From: JBHEBG01 sp046557915
GTDB lineage: Bacteria > Bacteroidota > Bacteroidia > Flavobacteriales > Flavobacteriaceae
Reading direction: 5' to 3'
Length of the DNA: 64,000 nt
NCBI RefSeq assembly: GCF_046557915.1
Contig: NZ_JBHEBG010000001.1
Location: 868,001-932,000 of the forward strand
Made by a program: the position numbers and the translations under genes. Below the pieces are notes generated by a model that did no database searches, was not told the DNA's origin, and saw only the letters and a program-made list of their open reading frames with translations. Of the stretch, positions 1 through 8,765 are shown one piece after another (position 1 is the first letter of the stretch; each line of letters starts with the position of its first letter).

Positions 1-350
1 CCTTGTTCTTAAGTAGTAGAACCGATTTGCCCGCCAAAGAATTGGCGGTGAACATTTTTGTTCTGGAGCATGCACCGGCAGCTATGCGCTGGGTTTTTGC
101 CGCTACTCCAATAATAGCATTACAATTGATTGGAGCTGCTTATTTTCAGGCAGTTGGAAAGGCCATTCCCGCGCTATTGTTGACCCTTACCAGGCAGGGA
201 TTCTTTTTTATACCACTCGTTATAATTTTACCATACTTTTTGGGAGAACTGGGTGTTTGGATCTCCTTTCCTATAGCAGATATACTGGCTACCTTAGTGA
301 CCGGATATTACCTTCGCAAGGAAGTAAGGACTAAGCTCATGAAGGTTTAG
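1..350 (+). CDS. MATE-family efflux transporter, C-terminal fragment
   Basis: The reading frame is open at the left edge of the window, so only about the last 115 residues are present and the true start lies outside. The fragment holds about three hydrophobic helices. It includes a segment in which 'AAYFQAVGKA' is followed by 'LLLTLTRQGFFFIPL', which is characteristic of the second half of MATE (NorM/DinF-type) Na+/H+-coupled drug exporters, and it ends in a short basic tail. In the family this part forms the last helices of the C-lobe in the inner membrane. Substrate cannot be judged from the fragment. The gene converges on the amidohydrolase gene 21 bases downstream. Family call fairly sure; annotate as partial, not as a broken gene. 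Confidence 0.8.
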   Translation, partial: LFLSSRTDLPAKELAVNIFVLEHAPAAMRWVFAATPIIALQLIGAAYFQAVGKAIPALLLTLTRQGFFFIPLVIILPYFLGELGVWISFPIADILATLVTGYYLRKEVRTKLMKV

Positions 351-371
351 TGCCTAGACAAGCCTAGCTTT

Positions 372-1463
372 CTACTCCAGGCTTAAAAAATTGACCGTAT
401 TTTGATAATAAATTTTGTTCAAAATATCCGATGTAAGCCCTAGACCTTTGGTCTTTTGTCCACGTACCGTTAGCGAATCCGTGCCACTAAGATAATCCCA
501 TAGGGTTTGATAATTGGTGTCCAGATTTTCTTGTTCGGCCTTAAGTTCATCCTCGGTCATGGTATCTTCTTGGCTTCCATTGCCGTAGTCCGAACCAAAC
601 AATATTCTGTCTTGGTACTTATCAAAGAACTGAGCTACTTTTTTGGAATCTTGTCTTGCCAAATCACCAAATCTTGCAGCCAATTCCACTTGCATATTCG
701 GGTATTTGTCTAACCGCTCGGCCACCATATCCACATTATGCGACATGCTTCCGATATGCGCACAGAGCACGGAGAGGCTGGGATTGTTTTCAATCCATTG
801 GTCCCTTGCGGAAATGATGGTTTCATAGGTAGGGATGTCCGGGAACATATACGCATGGTATTGCGGATTGTTTTTATAGTATCCGTAGTGCGGGTTGTTA
901 GGGTCGTCTAACGGTCTCCACGCCTGTACCGGCTCTCCTATATGAGCCATAACAGGGATTTTGCGTTCACTTAAAAAATCCCATATAGGCTGCAACCTAG
1001 CATCATCTATCTGAATAAAATTACCGGCATTGTCTTTGGTTACCATCCCAAAATTTTTCCAAACCTTTACCATTAGCGCCCCCGAATCTATTTCCTGTCC
1101 CAATTGGGCAATGGCTTTTTCGGCAAAATCCGAAGCATCTATCCCGTTGCCTATCAGGGAAGAACAGAGGTAGAAAAGGTTAGGATTTGCCTTAGCGTTT
1201 TTTGTATACCCGTCCCAGCTCCTTTCTATTCCCTCGGTATCTTCGATGGCCACATCTACCAATACCGACTGCATATTCCACTTCTGAAATAACGCGGGGA
1301 AATACGTACGAGAATATTCGTAATGCGAATGAACATCTATTTTCTTAATGGAAGCATCAACAAGGGCAGTACTTTCAGTTTCGGTTATTGGTTTTTGCTC
1401 CGATTTTGATTTGCACGCTATTAAGCAAACAGTTAGGAACATTAAACAAATGATATTTCTCAT
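372..1463 (-). CDS. amidohydrolase-2 family metal-dependent hydrolase, lipoprotein
   Basis: About 363 residues from the chosen ATG. The N-terminus is a lipoprotein signal (MRNIICLMF.., lipobox LIAC), so I start at 1463; an in-frame ATG at 1481 would add six residues, and the open frame continues to 1562 without a better signal. The body shows the TIM-barrel amidohydrolase pattern (PF04909): an early H-x-H (HSHYEY), 'MAHIGEP', 'LCAHIGS' and a late 'LFGSDYG' whose Asp is the usual metal/catalytic residue. Members include decarboxylases and lactone or amide hydrolases; the substrate here is unknown. It is predicted to be anchored in the periplasm or on the cell surface. The last codons overlap a weak AAGCCT/AGGCTT hairpin at 360-384 that may stop convergent transcripts. 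Confidence 0.8.
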   Translation of the reverse strand: MRNIICLMFLTVCLIACKSKSEQKPITETESTALVDASIKKIDVHSHYEYSRTYFPALFQKWNMQSVLVDVAIEDTEGIERSWDGYTKNAKANPNLFYLCSSLIGNGIDASDFAEKAIAQLGQEIDSGALMVKVWKNFGMVTKDNAGNFIQIDDARLQPIWDFLSERKIPVMAHIGEPVQAWRPLDDPNNPHYGYYKNNPQYHAYMFPDIPTYETIISARDQWIENNPSLSVLCAHIGSMSHNVDMVAERLDKYPNMQVELAARFGDLARQDSKKVAQFFDKYQDRILFGSDYGNGSQEDTMTEDELKAEQENLDTNYQTLWDYLSGTDSLTVRGQKTKGLGLTSDILNKIYYQNTVNFLSLE

Positions 1464-1562
1464 GATTTTTGTATTTGACATTGTCGAATTTTGTTTTGTG
1501 CAGGTATCAACTTCTACAGATGGAAGGACAGAAAAGCGTTTGGGAACTTTTAAAGATATCAA

Positions 1563-1778
1563 ATTTATTTGTTAGTATCCCTCTCTCCTGTGGGTTGGAT
1601 TAACTTAAGTAAAATGAACGTGTCTTTTTTAAGGAACCCTGCTTTTTTTTATTCTCGGGCTTCAACTGGGAAATCAATGATATCACAATAAACAAAAAGC
1701 CTAATTAAGGACTGGAAAAAGGCTTAAGATTACATCCTTTTTGCTTACATTAGGCTTGACTAATTAGAATTAAAAATT
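1563..1778. promoter_or_regulatory. divergent intergenic region with AAGCCTAA/TTAGGCTT inverted repeat
   Basis: This is the spacer between the amidohydrolase (leftward) and the first BNR protein (rightward). An 8-base perfect inverted repeat, AAGCCTAA at 1697-1704 and TTAGGCTT at 1750-1757, flanks another GGCTTAA at 1721. The right arm lies 21 bases before the ATG at 1779, so it could act as an operator or a 5' UTR hairpin. I see no clear TAnnTTTG box and no convincing short gene. Confidence 0.3.
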
Positions 1779-4700
1779 ATGAAATTACTTTTATCCAAAA
1801 TCGGCATACTCTTGCTGATGATTTTCCTATTACCCTTATCTACACAAGCACAAAAAAGAAAGAAAACCGATCCAAGCCCGGAACAATTTGCAGAGGAACT
1901 TTATAGCAGCTTAAAATACAGGCAGCTAGGCCCGTTTCGTGGTGGTCGCTCAGCTGCGGTTACGGGAGTTCCCGGCGAGCCTAATTTATTCTATTTTGGG
2001 GCCACCGGAGGTGGAATATGGAAAACTATAGATGGCGGCCGTACCTGGGGTAATATCTCGGATGGCTATTTTGGCGGTAGTGTCGGTGCCATAGAAGTGG
2101 CAAAAAGTGATCCCAATGTTATTTATGTAGGTGGCGGCGAAAAAACACTGAGGGGAAATGTATCTTCGGGATATGGGGTATGGAAAACCGAAGATGCGGG
2201 TAAAACATGGAAATCTAGCGGTCTTGCAAAAAGCAGGCATATTCCACGCATCCGAATACATCCTTCCAACCCGGATATCGTCTATGCTGCTGTTTTAGGC
2301 AATATATACAAACCAACACAAGATAGGGGAGTTTATAAGAGTACCGATGGTGGGCAAACTTGGAGAAAGACATTGTTTGTAAACGATCAGGCAGGAGCTG
2401 TGGATTTGGTATTAGACCCCAATAACCCAAGAATACTATATGCTTCCACATGGCGAGCCAAAAGAACACCCTATAGTTTAAGTAGTGGGGGCGATGGCTC
2501 CGCACTTTGGAAAAGTACGGATAGTGGTGAAAATTGGACGGAAATTTCAAAAAATGAAGGATTTCCTAAAGATACCCTTGGTATAATTGGAGTAGCGGTA
2601 TCCCCCAAAAATTCCGAACGCGTATGGGCCATTGTAGAAAACAAAGAAAAAGGGGGGCTATACAGAAGTGAAGATGGAGGTAAAAAATGGACCCGGGTAA
2701 ATGAAGAACGAAAACTACGTCAGCGAGCGTGGTATTACACCCGTGTATACGCGGATACAGAGGACGAAAACACCGTTTACGTGCTAAACGTGCGCTATCA
2801 CAAATCCACAGATGGTGGTAAGAGCTTTAATACCTTTAATGCCCCACACGGTGACCATCATGATCTATGGATTTCACCGGAAAACCAAAAACGTATGATT
2901 ATTGGTGATGATGGGGGTGCACAGGTAACCTACGATGGCGGTAAAACATGGAGTACCTACTACAATCAGCCAACAGCGCAGTTCTACAGGGTTACCACAG
3001 ACAATTCTTTTCCCTACAGAATATATGTGGCCCAACAAGATAACTCTACCATTAGGATTAAACATAGAAGTGATGGCAATAGTATTGGAGAAGACGATTG
3101 GGAAGAAACCGCGGGTGGCGAGTCTGCCCATATTGCAGTGGATCCCAAAAACAATGATATTGTTTATGGAGGCAGTTATGGCGGATTCCTCACTCGGGTA
3201 AATCATAAGACCGGAACTGTAAGAGGTATCAATGTTTGGCCAGATAACCCCATGGGCTACGGTGCGGAAGGAATGAAATATCGTTTTCAATGGAATTTCC
3301 CCATTATCTTTAGCAAGCACAACCCCAAAAAATTATATACATTTTCCAATCATGTGCATGTAAGTGAGAACGAAGGGCAAAGTTGGAAACTGCTAAGTGG
3401 CGATCTTACCCGAAATGATCCGGATAAACTGGTTTCCAGTGGAGGTCCCATTACCCAAGACAATACAGGCGTAGAATATTATTGTACAATTTTTGCAGCC
3501 AATGAAAGCCCTTTAAAGGAAGGGTTGTTATGGGTTGGTAGCGATGACGGATTGATCCATGTTTCTAAGGATGGAGGACAAAATTGGGACAACGTAACTC
3601 CATCGAACATACCCGAATGGAGCATGATAAATAGCATAGAACCTTCTGCATTTGACGAAGGCACCTGTTATGTAGCGGCAACTAGATATAAGTTGGGCGA
3701 CTTTCAGCCGTACCTCTACAAAACCACGGATTACGGGCAGACCTGGAAGAAAATAACGAACGGTATAAATAACGAACATTTTACCCGCGCACTACGCGAA
3801 GACCCCAAACAAAAAGGCTTGTTATATGCTGGTACTGAGACCGGAATGTACGTTTCTTTCAATGATGGCGTTAACTGGAAACCTTTTCAATTAAACCTAC
3901 CCATTGTTCCTATAACGGACCTAACAATAAAGGACGACAACCTTATAGTGGCCACCCAGGGCAGAAGCCTATGGATTATAGACGACCTTACGGTATTACA
4001 TCAATTATCTACAGCAAATACCAAGACCAATATGGTGCTTTATAAACCTAAAGATGCCTATAGGACCAAAGGCGAAGCTGCAAAAGAGCCTTCCAAAACA
4101 GAAGGGGCCAATCATCCAAACGGAGTTATAACACATTTTTACCTTAAGGATGTTTCTGAAAAAGATAGCATCAGCTTAACCTTTTCCACCATGTCAGGAG
4201 ATACCTTGGCCATCTTTAAAAACTCGTCCAAGGAAAAGGACAAAAAACTGAAAGTGAAAAAAGGGGGTAACAGTTTTGTTTGGGATACAAGGGGCAAAGG
4301 TGCCGAAGAATTAAAGGGAATGATCCTATGGTGGGCAGATCTTCAAGGTGCCAAGGCCGTTCCGGGGGAGTATAAGGTGCATCTTAACACCAACGGAACA
4401 TCGGTTTCGCAATCATTTACCATTTTGCCAGACCCAAGGGCGGAGGTATCCTCAGCACAAATGCAGCAGCAATACGATTTTGTTAGTGATATCAATGCCA
4501 CGGTAGACAGTGCACACAAATCAATAAAAAAGATCAGAAAAATCACCGCCCAGTTAGATGCGTTTACAAAGCAGTATAAGGACAATGAACAAACCAAAGA
4601 GCTTGTGGAAAAAGCCAATAAAATGAAGGAAGATTTTGGCGCTGTGGAAAAAGCGCTTTATCAGACTAAGAATAGAAGCAATCAAGATCCTTTAAATTTC

Positions 4701-4913
4701 CCTATCAGATTAACCAATAAATTGGGCCATTTGAACAGTCTGGTAACTTTAGACGATTTTCCACCAACAGATCAGGACATCGCTGTAAAAAATGAGTTGG
4801 TATCCAAAATTAAAGCACAGTTAACGGTTTTCGATAAATTGGTAGAGGAAGAAATAAAAACATTTAATTCCGCTTTCAACAAACTACAATTAAACTATTT
4901 GTTTGTTGAGTAG
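1779..4913 (+). CDS. secreted BNR/Asp-box (VPS10-sortilin-like) repeat protein, copy 1
   Basis: 1,044 residues with a clear Sec signal peptide (MKLLLSKIGILLL..., cleavage near STQAQ). Many copies of the Asp-box S/T-x-D-x-G-x-T-W occur ('KTIDGGRTW', 'KTEDAGKTW', 'KSTDGGQTW', 'KSTDSGENW', 'RSEDGGKKW', 'KTTDYGQTW'), the signature of BNR/sortilin-type beta-propellers, probably two propellers over residues ~45-760. The last ~250 residues hold a beta-sandwich-like stretch and a charged helical region. No protease or sialidase active site is evident. Families of this shape are exported by flavobacteria and annotated only as WD40/YVTN/BNR-like; binding of protein or glycan ligands is plausible but inferred. 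It is followed 63 bases later by a full-length paralogue, suggesting local duplication. Confidence 0.8.
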   Translation: MKLLLSKIGILLLMIFLLPLSTQAQKRKKTDPSPEQFAEELYSSLKYRQLGPFRGGRSAAVTGVPGEPNLFYFGATGGGIWKTIDGGRTWGNISDGYFGGSVGAIEVAKSDPNVIYVGGGEKTLRGNVSSGYGVWKTEDAGKTWKSSGLAKSRHIPRIRIHPSNPDIVYAAVLGNIYKPTQDRGVYKSTDGGQTWRKTLFVNDQAGAVDLVLDPNNPRILYASTWRAKRTPYSLSSGGDGSALWKSTDSGENWTEISKNEGFPKDTLGIIGVAVSPKNSERVWAIVENKEKGGLYRSEDGGKKWTRVNEERKLRQRAWYYTRVYADTEDENTVYVLNVRYHKSTDGGKSFNTFNAPHGDHHDLWISPENQKRMIIGDDGGAQVTYDGGKTWSTYYNQPTAQFYRVTTDNSFPYRIYVAQQDNSTIRIKHRSDGNSIGEDDWEETAGGESAHIAVDPKNNDIVYGGSYGGFLTRVNHKTGTVRGINVWPDNPMGYGAEGMKYRFQWNFPIIFSKHNPKKLYTFSNHVHVSENEGQSWKLLSGDLTRNDPDKLVSSGGPITQDNTGVEYYCTIFAANESPLKEGLLWVGSDDGLIHVSKDGGQNWDNVTPSNIPEWSMINSIEPSAFDEGTCYVAATRYKLGDFQPYLYKTTDYGQTWKKITNGINNEHFTRALREDPKQKGLLYAGTETGMYVSFNDGVNWKPFQLNLPIVPITDLTIKDDNLIVATQGRSLWIIDDLTVLHQLSTANTKTNMVLYKPKDAYRTKGEAAKEPSKTEGANHPNGVITHFYLKDVSEKDSISLTFSTMSGDTLAIFKNSSKEKDKKLKVKKGGNSFVWDTRGKGAEELKGMILWWADLQGAKAVPGEYKVHLNTNGTSVSQSFTILPDPRAEVSSAQMQQQYDFVSDINATVDSAHKSIKKIRKITAQLDAFTKQYKDNEQTKELVEKANKMKEDFGAVEKALYQTKNRSNQDPLNFPIRLTNKLGHLNSLVTLDDFPPTDQDIAVKNELVSKIKAQLTVFDKLVEEEIKTFNSAFNKLQLNYLFVE

Positions 4914-4976
4914 AACCAGGAGATCAGAAACTCAAAAAAGGAATCCATAAGAAACAAAAACAATCAAAACAATACA

Positions 4977-7900
4977 ATGAAAAGAGTTTTACCCCTGCTT
5001 GTTACATTATTCATAATGACAAGCCTAAGCGCGCAAACGGCCGAAGCTTACTTTGAGCCGTTGAAATATAGAAATATTGGCCCATTCCGGGGTGGTAGGT
5101 CCGTTACCGCTTCCGGAGTTATCGGTGACCCACTTACCTATTACATGGGAATCACTGGGGGTGGGCTTTGGAAAACAAGCGATGCCGGTCAACGATGGAA
5201 CAATATCTCCGATGGTTATTTTGAAACGGGCTCCGTAGGCGCTGTTTCCGTATCGGCCTCAAATCCCAATATACTTTATTGCGGTATGGGCGAGCATGCG
5301 CCAAGGGGGGTTATGACTTCCTATGGTGATGGAGTATACAAATCTACCGACGCGGGGAAAACTTGGAAGAAAATGGGCTTGGAGAAAACACAACATATCT
5401 CTAGAATCATAATACATCCAACAAACCCGGATATTGTTTACGTAGCTGCCCAAGGGGCATTGTACGGCCCAACAAAGGAACGTGGCATCTATAAATCTAC
5501 AGATGGAGGAGTTACTTGGGAAAATGTACTTTTCGTAAACAACTTAACAGGCTGTTCGGAACTATCCATGGATGCCAACTATCCTGAAATTATGTATGCC
5601 GCCATGTGGCACCATCAGCGCAAACCCCATAAAGTAATTAGTGGAGGAGAAGGTAGTGGAATGTATAAATCTATTGATGGAGGTAGTAGTTGGTTTAAAA
5701 TACATGATGGCCTTCCAGAGGAAAAAGGAAAAATGGCCATATCCGTTAGTCCGGCCAACTCCAACAAGGTCTATGCGTTGGTAGAGAGCGACTCCGACAA
5801 AGGCAAGGGAGGTCTTTTTGTTTCCGAGAATGCTGGAAATACCTGGGCTAAAGTAAGTGGGGATAACCGCCTAACACAACGAGCTTGGTACTATACCGAG
5901 GTGTTTACGGATCCTAACGATGAGCATACCGTGTATGTTTTGAGCGCCCCGGCCTTACGGTCTATAGACGGCGGAAAAACATGGGAAACCTTATCTGGCA
6001 CTCATGGAGACTTTCATGATCTTTGGATAAATCCCAATAACTCCAAGAATATGGTTATTGCAAATGATGGCGGTGCGGCCATTAGCTTTAACTTTGGGAA
6101 AACATGGTCTACGCAAGATATAATGCCCACCTCCCAGTTTTATCGTATCAATACCGACAATCTATTTCCTTACAACATCTACGCGGGCCAACAAGACAAT
6201 ACTTCTATAAAAATAGCAAGCCTTTCTGTTGGTAGAAGCAGTATTTCTGAACAAGACTGGACATATTCCGCAGGTGGGGAAAGCGCTTTTCTGGCATTTG
6301 ATCCGGACAATCCCCGACTGGTTGTTGGAGGGAGTTACCTGGGTACCATAGAAGTGTTGGATATGGAAGCCAAATCCGAGATAAAAATAATGGCAGCGCC
6401 CATTCAATATCTAGGCAGGCAAGCTAGGGATATGAAGTATTTATTTAACTGGAATGCCCCTATTATTTGGTCCAAACACGAGCCTGGAACCTTTTACCAT
6501 TGTGCACAACTAGTGCTTAGAACCCGGGATATGGGAGTAACATGGGAAGAGGTTTCCCCAGACCTTACCCGGAACATGGATGATAAACAAGGTAACGGTG
6601 GAGGACCTTTTACCAACGAAGCGGTGGGGGCAGAAAATTATGGCACCATTGCATACATGTTAGAATCTCCTCATGAAAAAGGAGTTTTCTGGACAGGGAG
6701 TGACGACGGTTTGGTTCATATTACCAAGGATGGCGGCAACAACTGGCAGAATGTTACCCCCGCAGGCCTTAAGGAATGCCTAGTGAATGCTATTGAGATA
6801 TCGCCGCACGACCCCGCCACCGCCTATATTGCCACCACCAGATACAAGTTCAACGACTATACACCCGCAATCTATAAAACAACAGATTATGGTAAAACTT
6901 GGAACAATATAAGTGAAGGAATCCCTTATGGTTCATTTACGCGGGTAGTACGTGAGGATGAATCACGTAAGGATTTGTTGTTCGCAGGTACCGAACAAGG
7001 AATTTATGCCTCTTGGAACGGAGGAAAAACTTGGGAACCCCTACAACTAAACTTACCGGTTACTCCAATAACCGACTTAAAGATAGCCCATGGAAATTTG
7101 GTAGTGGCTACCTCGGGCAGATCGTTTTGGATATTGGATGACTTAACTGCGTTGGCGCAATACAAACCCTCTGAAAAAGGACTCACTATTTTGAAACCGG
7201 GGGCCGCGCTCAACGGATCCTGGAATAGCTCAATGAGTGCAAATTCTGAAAAAATAAAGACCTCCGACCCCTTTGTTGGCGTAAATCCCGCCAACGGGAT
7301 GGTTATTTATTACGAACTTCCCAAATTGGCAGATTCTATAGCCATCACTATGGATATCACCGATGATAACGGGCGCATTGTAAGAACCTTTACCTCGGAA
7401 AAAGACCCTGAGTTTAAGAAATATGCCGGCGGCCCACCTGCCGCGCCCTTGTTGCCTAAAAAAGAAGGATTAAACCGCTTTGTTTGGGATTTACAATATC
7501 CCATTGTTCCAGGTATACCCGAAGCCTATATTGAAACAAGTTACCGTGGACATAAAGTATCACCAGGTAACTATACCTTAAAGCTAAATGTAGCGGGCAA
7601 AACGGTAAATACTATTGGGCAGGTTTTGGCAATGCCCAACTATGAAGTGTCAGACAAACAGTATGAAGAATATGATAAGTTTATGGCCGAAATGGCGAAA
7701 AAGGTGACAACAATGCATAAAAAAGTAAATACCTTGCATGCCGTAAAACAGCAGGTCGAAGACGTTTTGGGCTTAATAAAAGATAGTACATTAAAAAAGG
7801 AAGCCCAAGAACTGATAGCCCAGTTGGATGCATGGGACAAGGATATGGTTCAAAGAAAATCCAAAGCCTATGATGATGTGGAGAATTTCCCAAACAAATT

Positions 7901-8102
7901 TACCGCAGAATATTTAATGCTGATAGATCAAACCAATAGTGCCATTCCAAGGGTTAACAAGGCCAATAAGGATAGAAAACTAGAATTGGATGCACAATGG
8001 AATACGCTTAATGCAAGAGCGGAAACTTTTTTCAATACCGCCATTCCCACACTGAACAAAAGGTTATGGGAAGAAGGTATCGGGGCTATTCAAATTAAAT
8101 AA
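4977..8102 (+). CDS. secreted BNR/Asp-box (VPS10-sortilin-like) repeat protein, copy 2
   Basis: 1,041 residues and collinear with the upstream protein: signal peptide ending near SLSAQ, the conserved opening 'LKYRNIGPFRGGRS', the same series of Asp-boxes ('KTSDAGQRW', 'KSTDAGKTW', 'KSTDGGVTW', 'KSIDGGSSW', 'KTTDYGKTW'), the shared block 'RAWYYTEVFTD', and a helical C-terminus. The two have clearly diverged in sequence, so the duplication is not recent, but overall length and domain order are kept, which argues for distinct, retained roles. It is predicted to be periplasmic or surface located. No catalytic residues are recognised. The stop codon is one base away from the GTG of the hemJ-like gene, so the three genes are probably co-transcribed. 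Confidence 0.8.
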   Translation: MKRVLPLLVTLFIMTSLSAQTAEAYFEPLKYRNIGPFRGGRSVTASGVIGDPLTYYMGITGGGLWKTSDAGQRWNNISDGYFETGSVGAVSVSASNPNILYCGMGEHAPRGVMTSYGDGVYKSTDAGKTWKKMGLEKTQHISRIIIHPTNPDIVYVAAQGALYGPTKERGIYKSTDGGVTWENVLFVNNLTGCSELSMDANYPEIMYAAMWHHQRKPHKVISGGEGSGMYKSIDGGSSWFKIHDGLPEEKGKMAISVSPANSNKVYALVESDSDKGKGGLFVSENAGNTWAKVSGDNRLTQRAWYYTEVFTDPNDEHTVYVLSAPALRSIDGGKTWETLSGTHGDFHDLWINPNNSKNMVIANDGGAAISFNFGKTWSTQDIMPTSQFYRINTDNLFPYNIYAGQQDNTSIKIASLSVGRSSISEQDWTYSAGGESAFLAFDPDNPRLVVGGSYLGTIEVLDMEAKSEIKIMAAPIQYLGRQARDMKYLFNWNAPIIWSKHEPGTFYHCAQLVLRTRDMGVTWEEVSPDLTRNMDDKQGNGGGPFTNEAVGAENYGTIAYMLESPHEKGVFWTGSDDGLVHITKDGGNNWQNVTPAGLKECLVNAIEISPHDPATAYIATTRYKFNDYTPAIYKTTDYGKTWNNISEGIPYGSFTRVVREDESRKDLLFAGTEQGIYASWNGGKTWEPLQLNLPVTPITDLKIAHGNLVVATSGRSFWILDDLTALAQYKPSEKGLTILKPGAALNGSWNSSMSANSEKIKTSDPFVGVNPANGMVIYYELPKLADSIAITMDITDDNGRIVRTFTSEKDPEFKKYAGGPPAAPLLPKKEGLNRFVWDLQYPIVPGIPEAYIETSYRGHKVSPGNYTLKLNVAGKTVNTIGQVLAMPNYEVSDKQYEEYDKFMAEMAKKVTTMHKKVNTLHAVKQQVEDVLGLIKDSTLKKEAQELIAQLDAWDKDMVQRKSKAYDDVENFPNKFTAEYLMLIDQTNSAIPRVNKANKDRKLELDAQWNTLNARAETFFNTAIPTLNKRLWEEGIGAIQIK

Positions 8103-8103
8103 A

Positions 8104-8658
8104 GTGACAGAGTATTATAATTATATAAAAGCACTACACCTTATTTTTGTTGTAACCTGGTTTGCAGGGCTGTTCTATGTACCCCGGCTCTTCATTAACC
8201 ATATAGAAGCTTCAGAAAAAGCTTCCCCGGAAAAGGAAATACTGAGCAATGCTTTTAAGGCCATGGCAAAACGCCTGTGGTACATTATTACATGGCCCTC
8301 CGCAATTTTGGCGACAATCTTTGCCATTTGGTTGCTGGTATTGCAGCCAATATGGTTACAACAACCCTGGATGCATGTAAAATTGCTGTTCGTGGCCTTG
8401 TTGTTTTTGTATCACCTTAAAACACATCAGATTTATTTGCAGTTGCAACAAGACGATATAAGGTACAGTTCTAATTTTATGCGAATCTGGAACGAGGGCG
8501 CCACATTAATTCTTTTTGCGGTGGTTTTTTTGGTGGTCCTTAAAAATGCGTTCAATTGGATTTTTGGCGTTATCGGCATATTTGTCTTGGCCGTACTTTT
8601 AATGTTGGGTATCAAACTATACAAACGTATCCGTAATAGGGCAGATGATCCGGAATAA
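8104..8658 (+). CDS. hemJ: HemJ-type protoporphyrinogen IX oxidase (CopD-like membrane protein)
   Basis: 184 residues starting at GTG, one base after the previous stop; no other start keeps the conserved N-terminus 'KALHLIFVVTWFAGLFYVPR'. This block with its His and Arg is the HemJ (UPF0093) hallmark. Four or five transmembrane helices follow, with the conserved middle 'HVKLLFVALLFLYH'. HemJ oxidises protoporphyrinogen IX to protoporphyrin IX in heme synthesis at the inner membrane in organisms lacking HemG/HemY. In many genomes this family is labelled only CopD-like. Its place directly behind two secreted BNR genes is unexpected and probably reflects read-through transcription, not shared function. 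Confidence 0.75.
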   Translation: MTEYYNYIKALHLIFVVTWFAGLFYVPRLFINHIEASEKASPEKEILSNAFKAMAKRLWYIITWPSAILATIFAIWLLVLQPIWLQQPWMHVKLLFVALLFLYHLKTHQIYLQLQQDDIRYSSNFMRIWNEGATLILFAVVFLVVLKNAFNWIFGVIGIFVLAVLLMLGIKLYKRIRNRADDPE

Positions 8659-8736
8659 GCGGAAGTAACATGTACGAACAGGCATTAGGTTAAAGTTGAA
8701 CCGTATTTTGTGCTAACGCTTTGGCGCGATAATTGC

Positions 8737-8744
8737 TATCTTTA
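8737..8744 (+). promoter_or_regulatory. candidate promoter -7 box (TATCTTTA) for the sensor kinase gene
   Basis: TATCTTTA differs at one base from the Bacteroidota -7 consensus TAnnTTTG and lies 21 bases before the TTG start at 8766. The only nearby TTG (8721-8723) is closer than the usual -33 spacing, so this is tentative. Confidence 0.35.
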
Positions 8745-8765
8745 AGGCCAAATAAAGACTAACCC

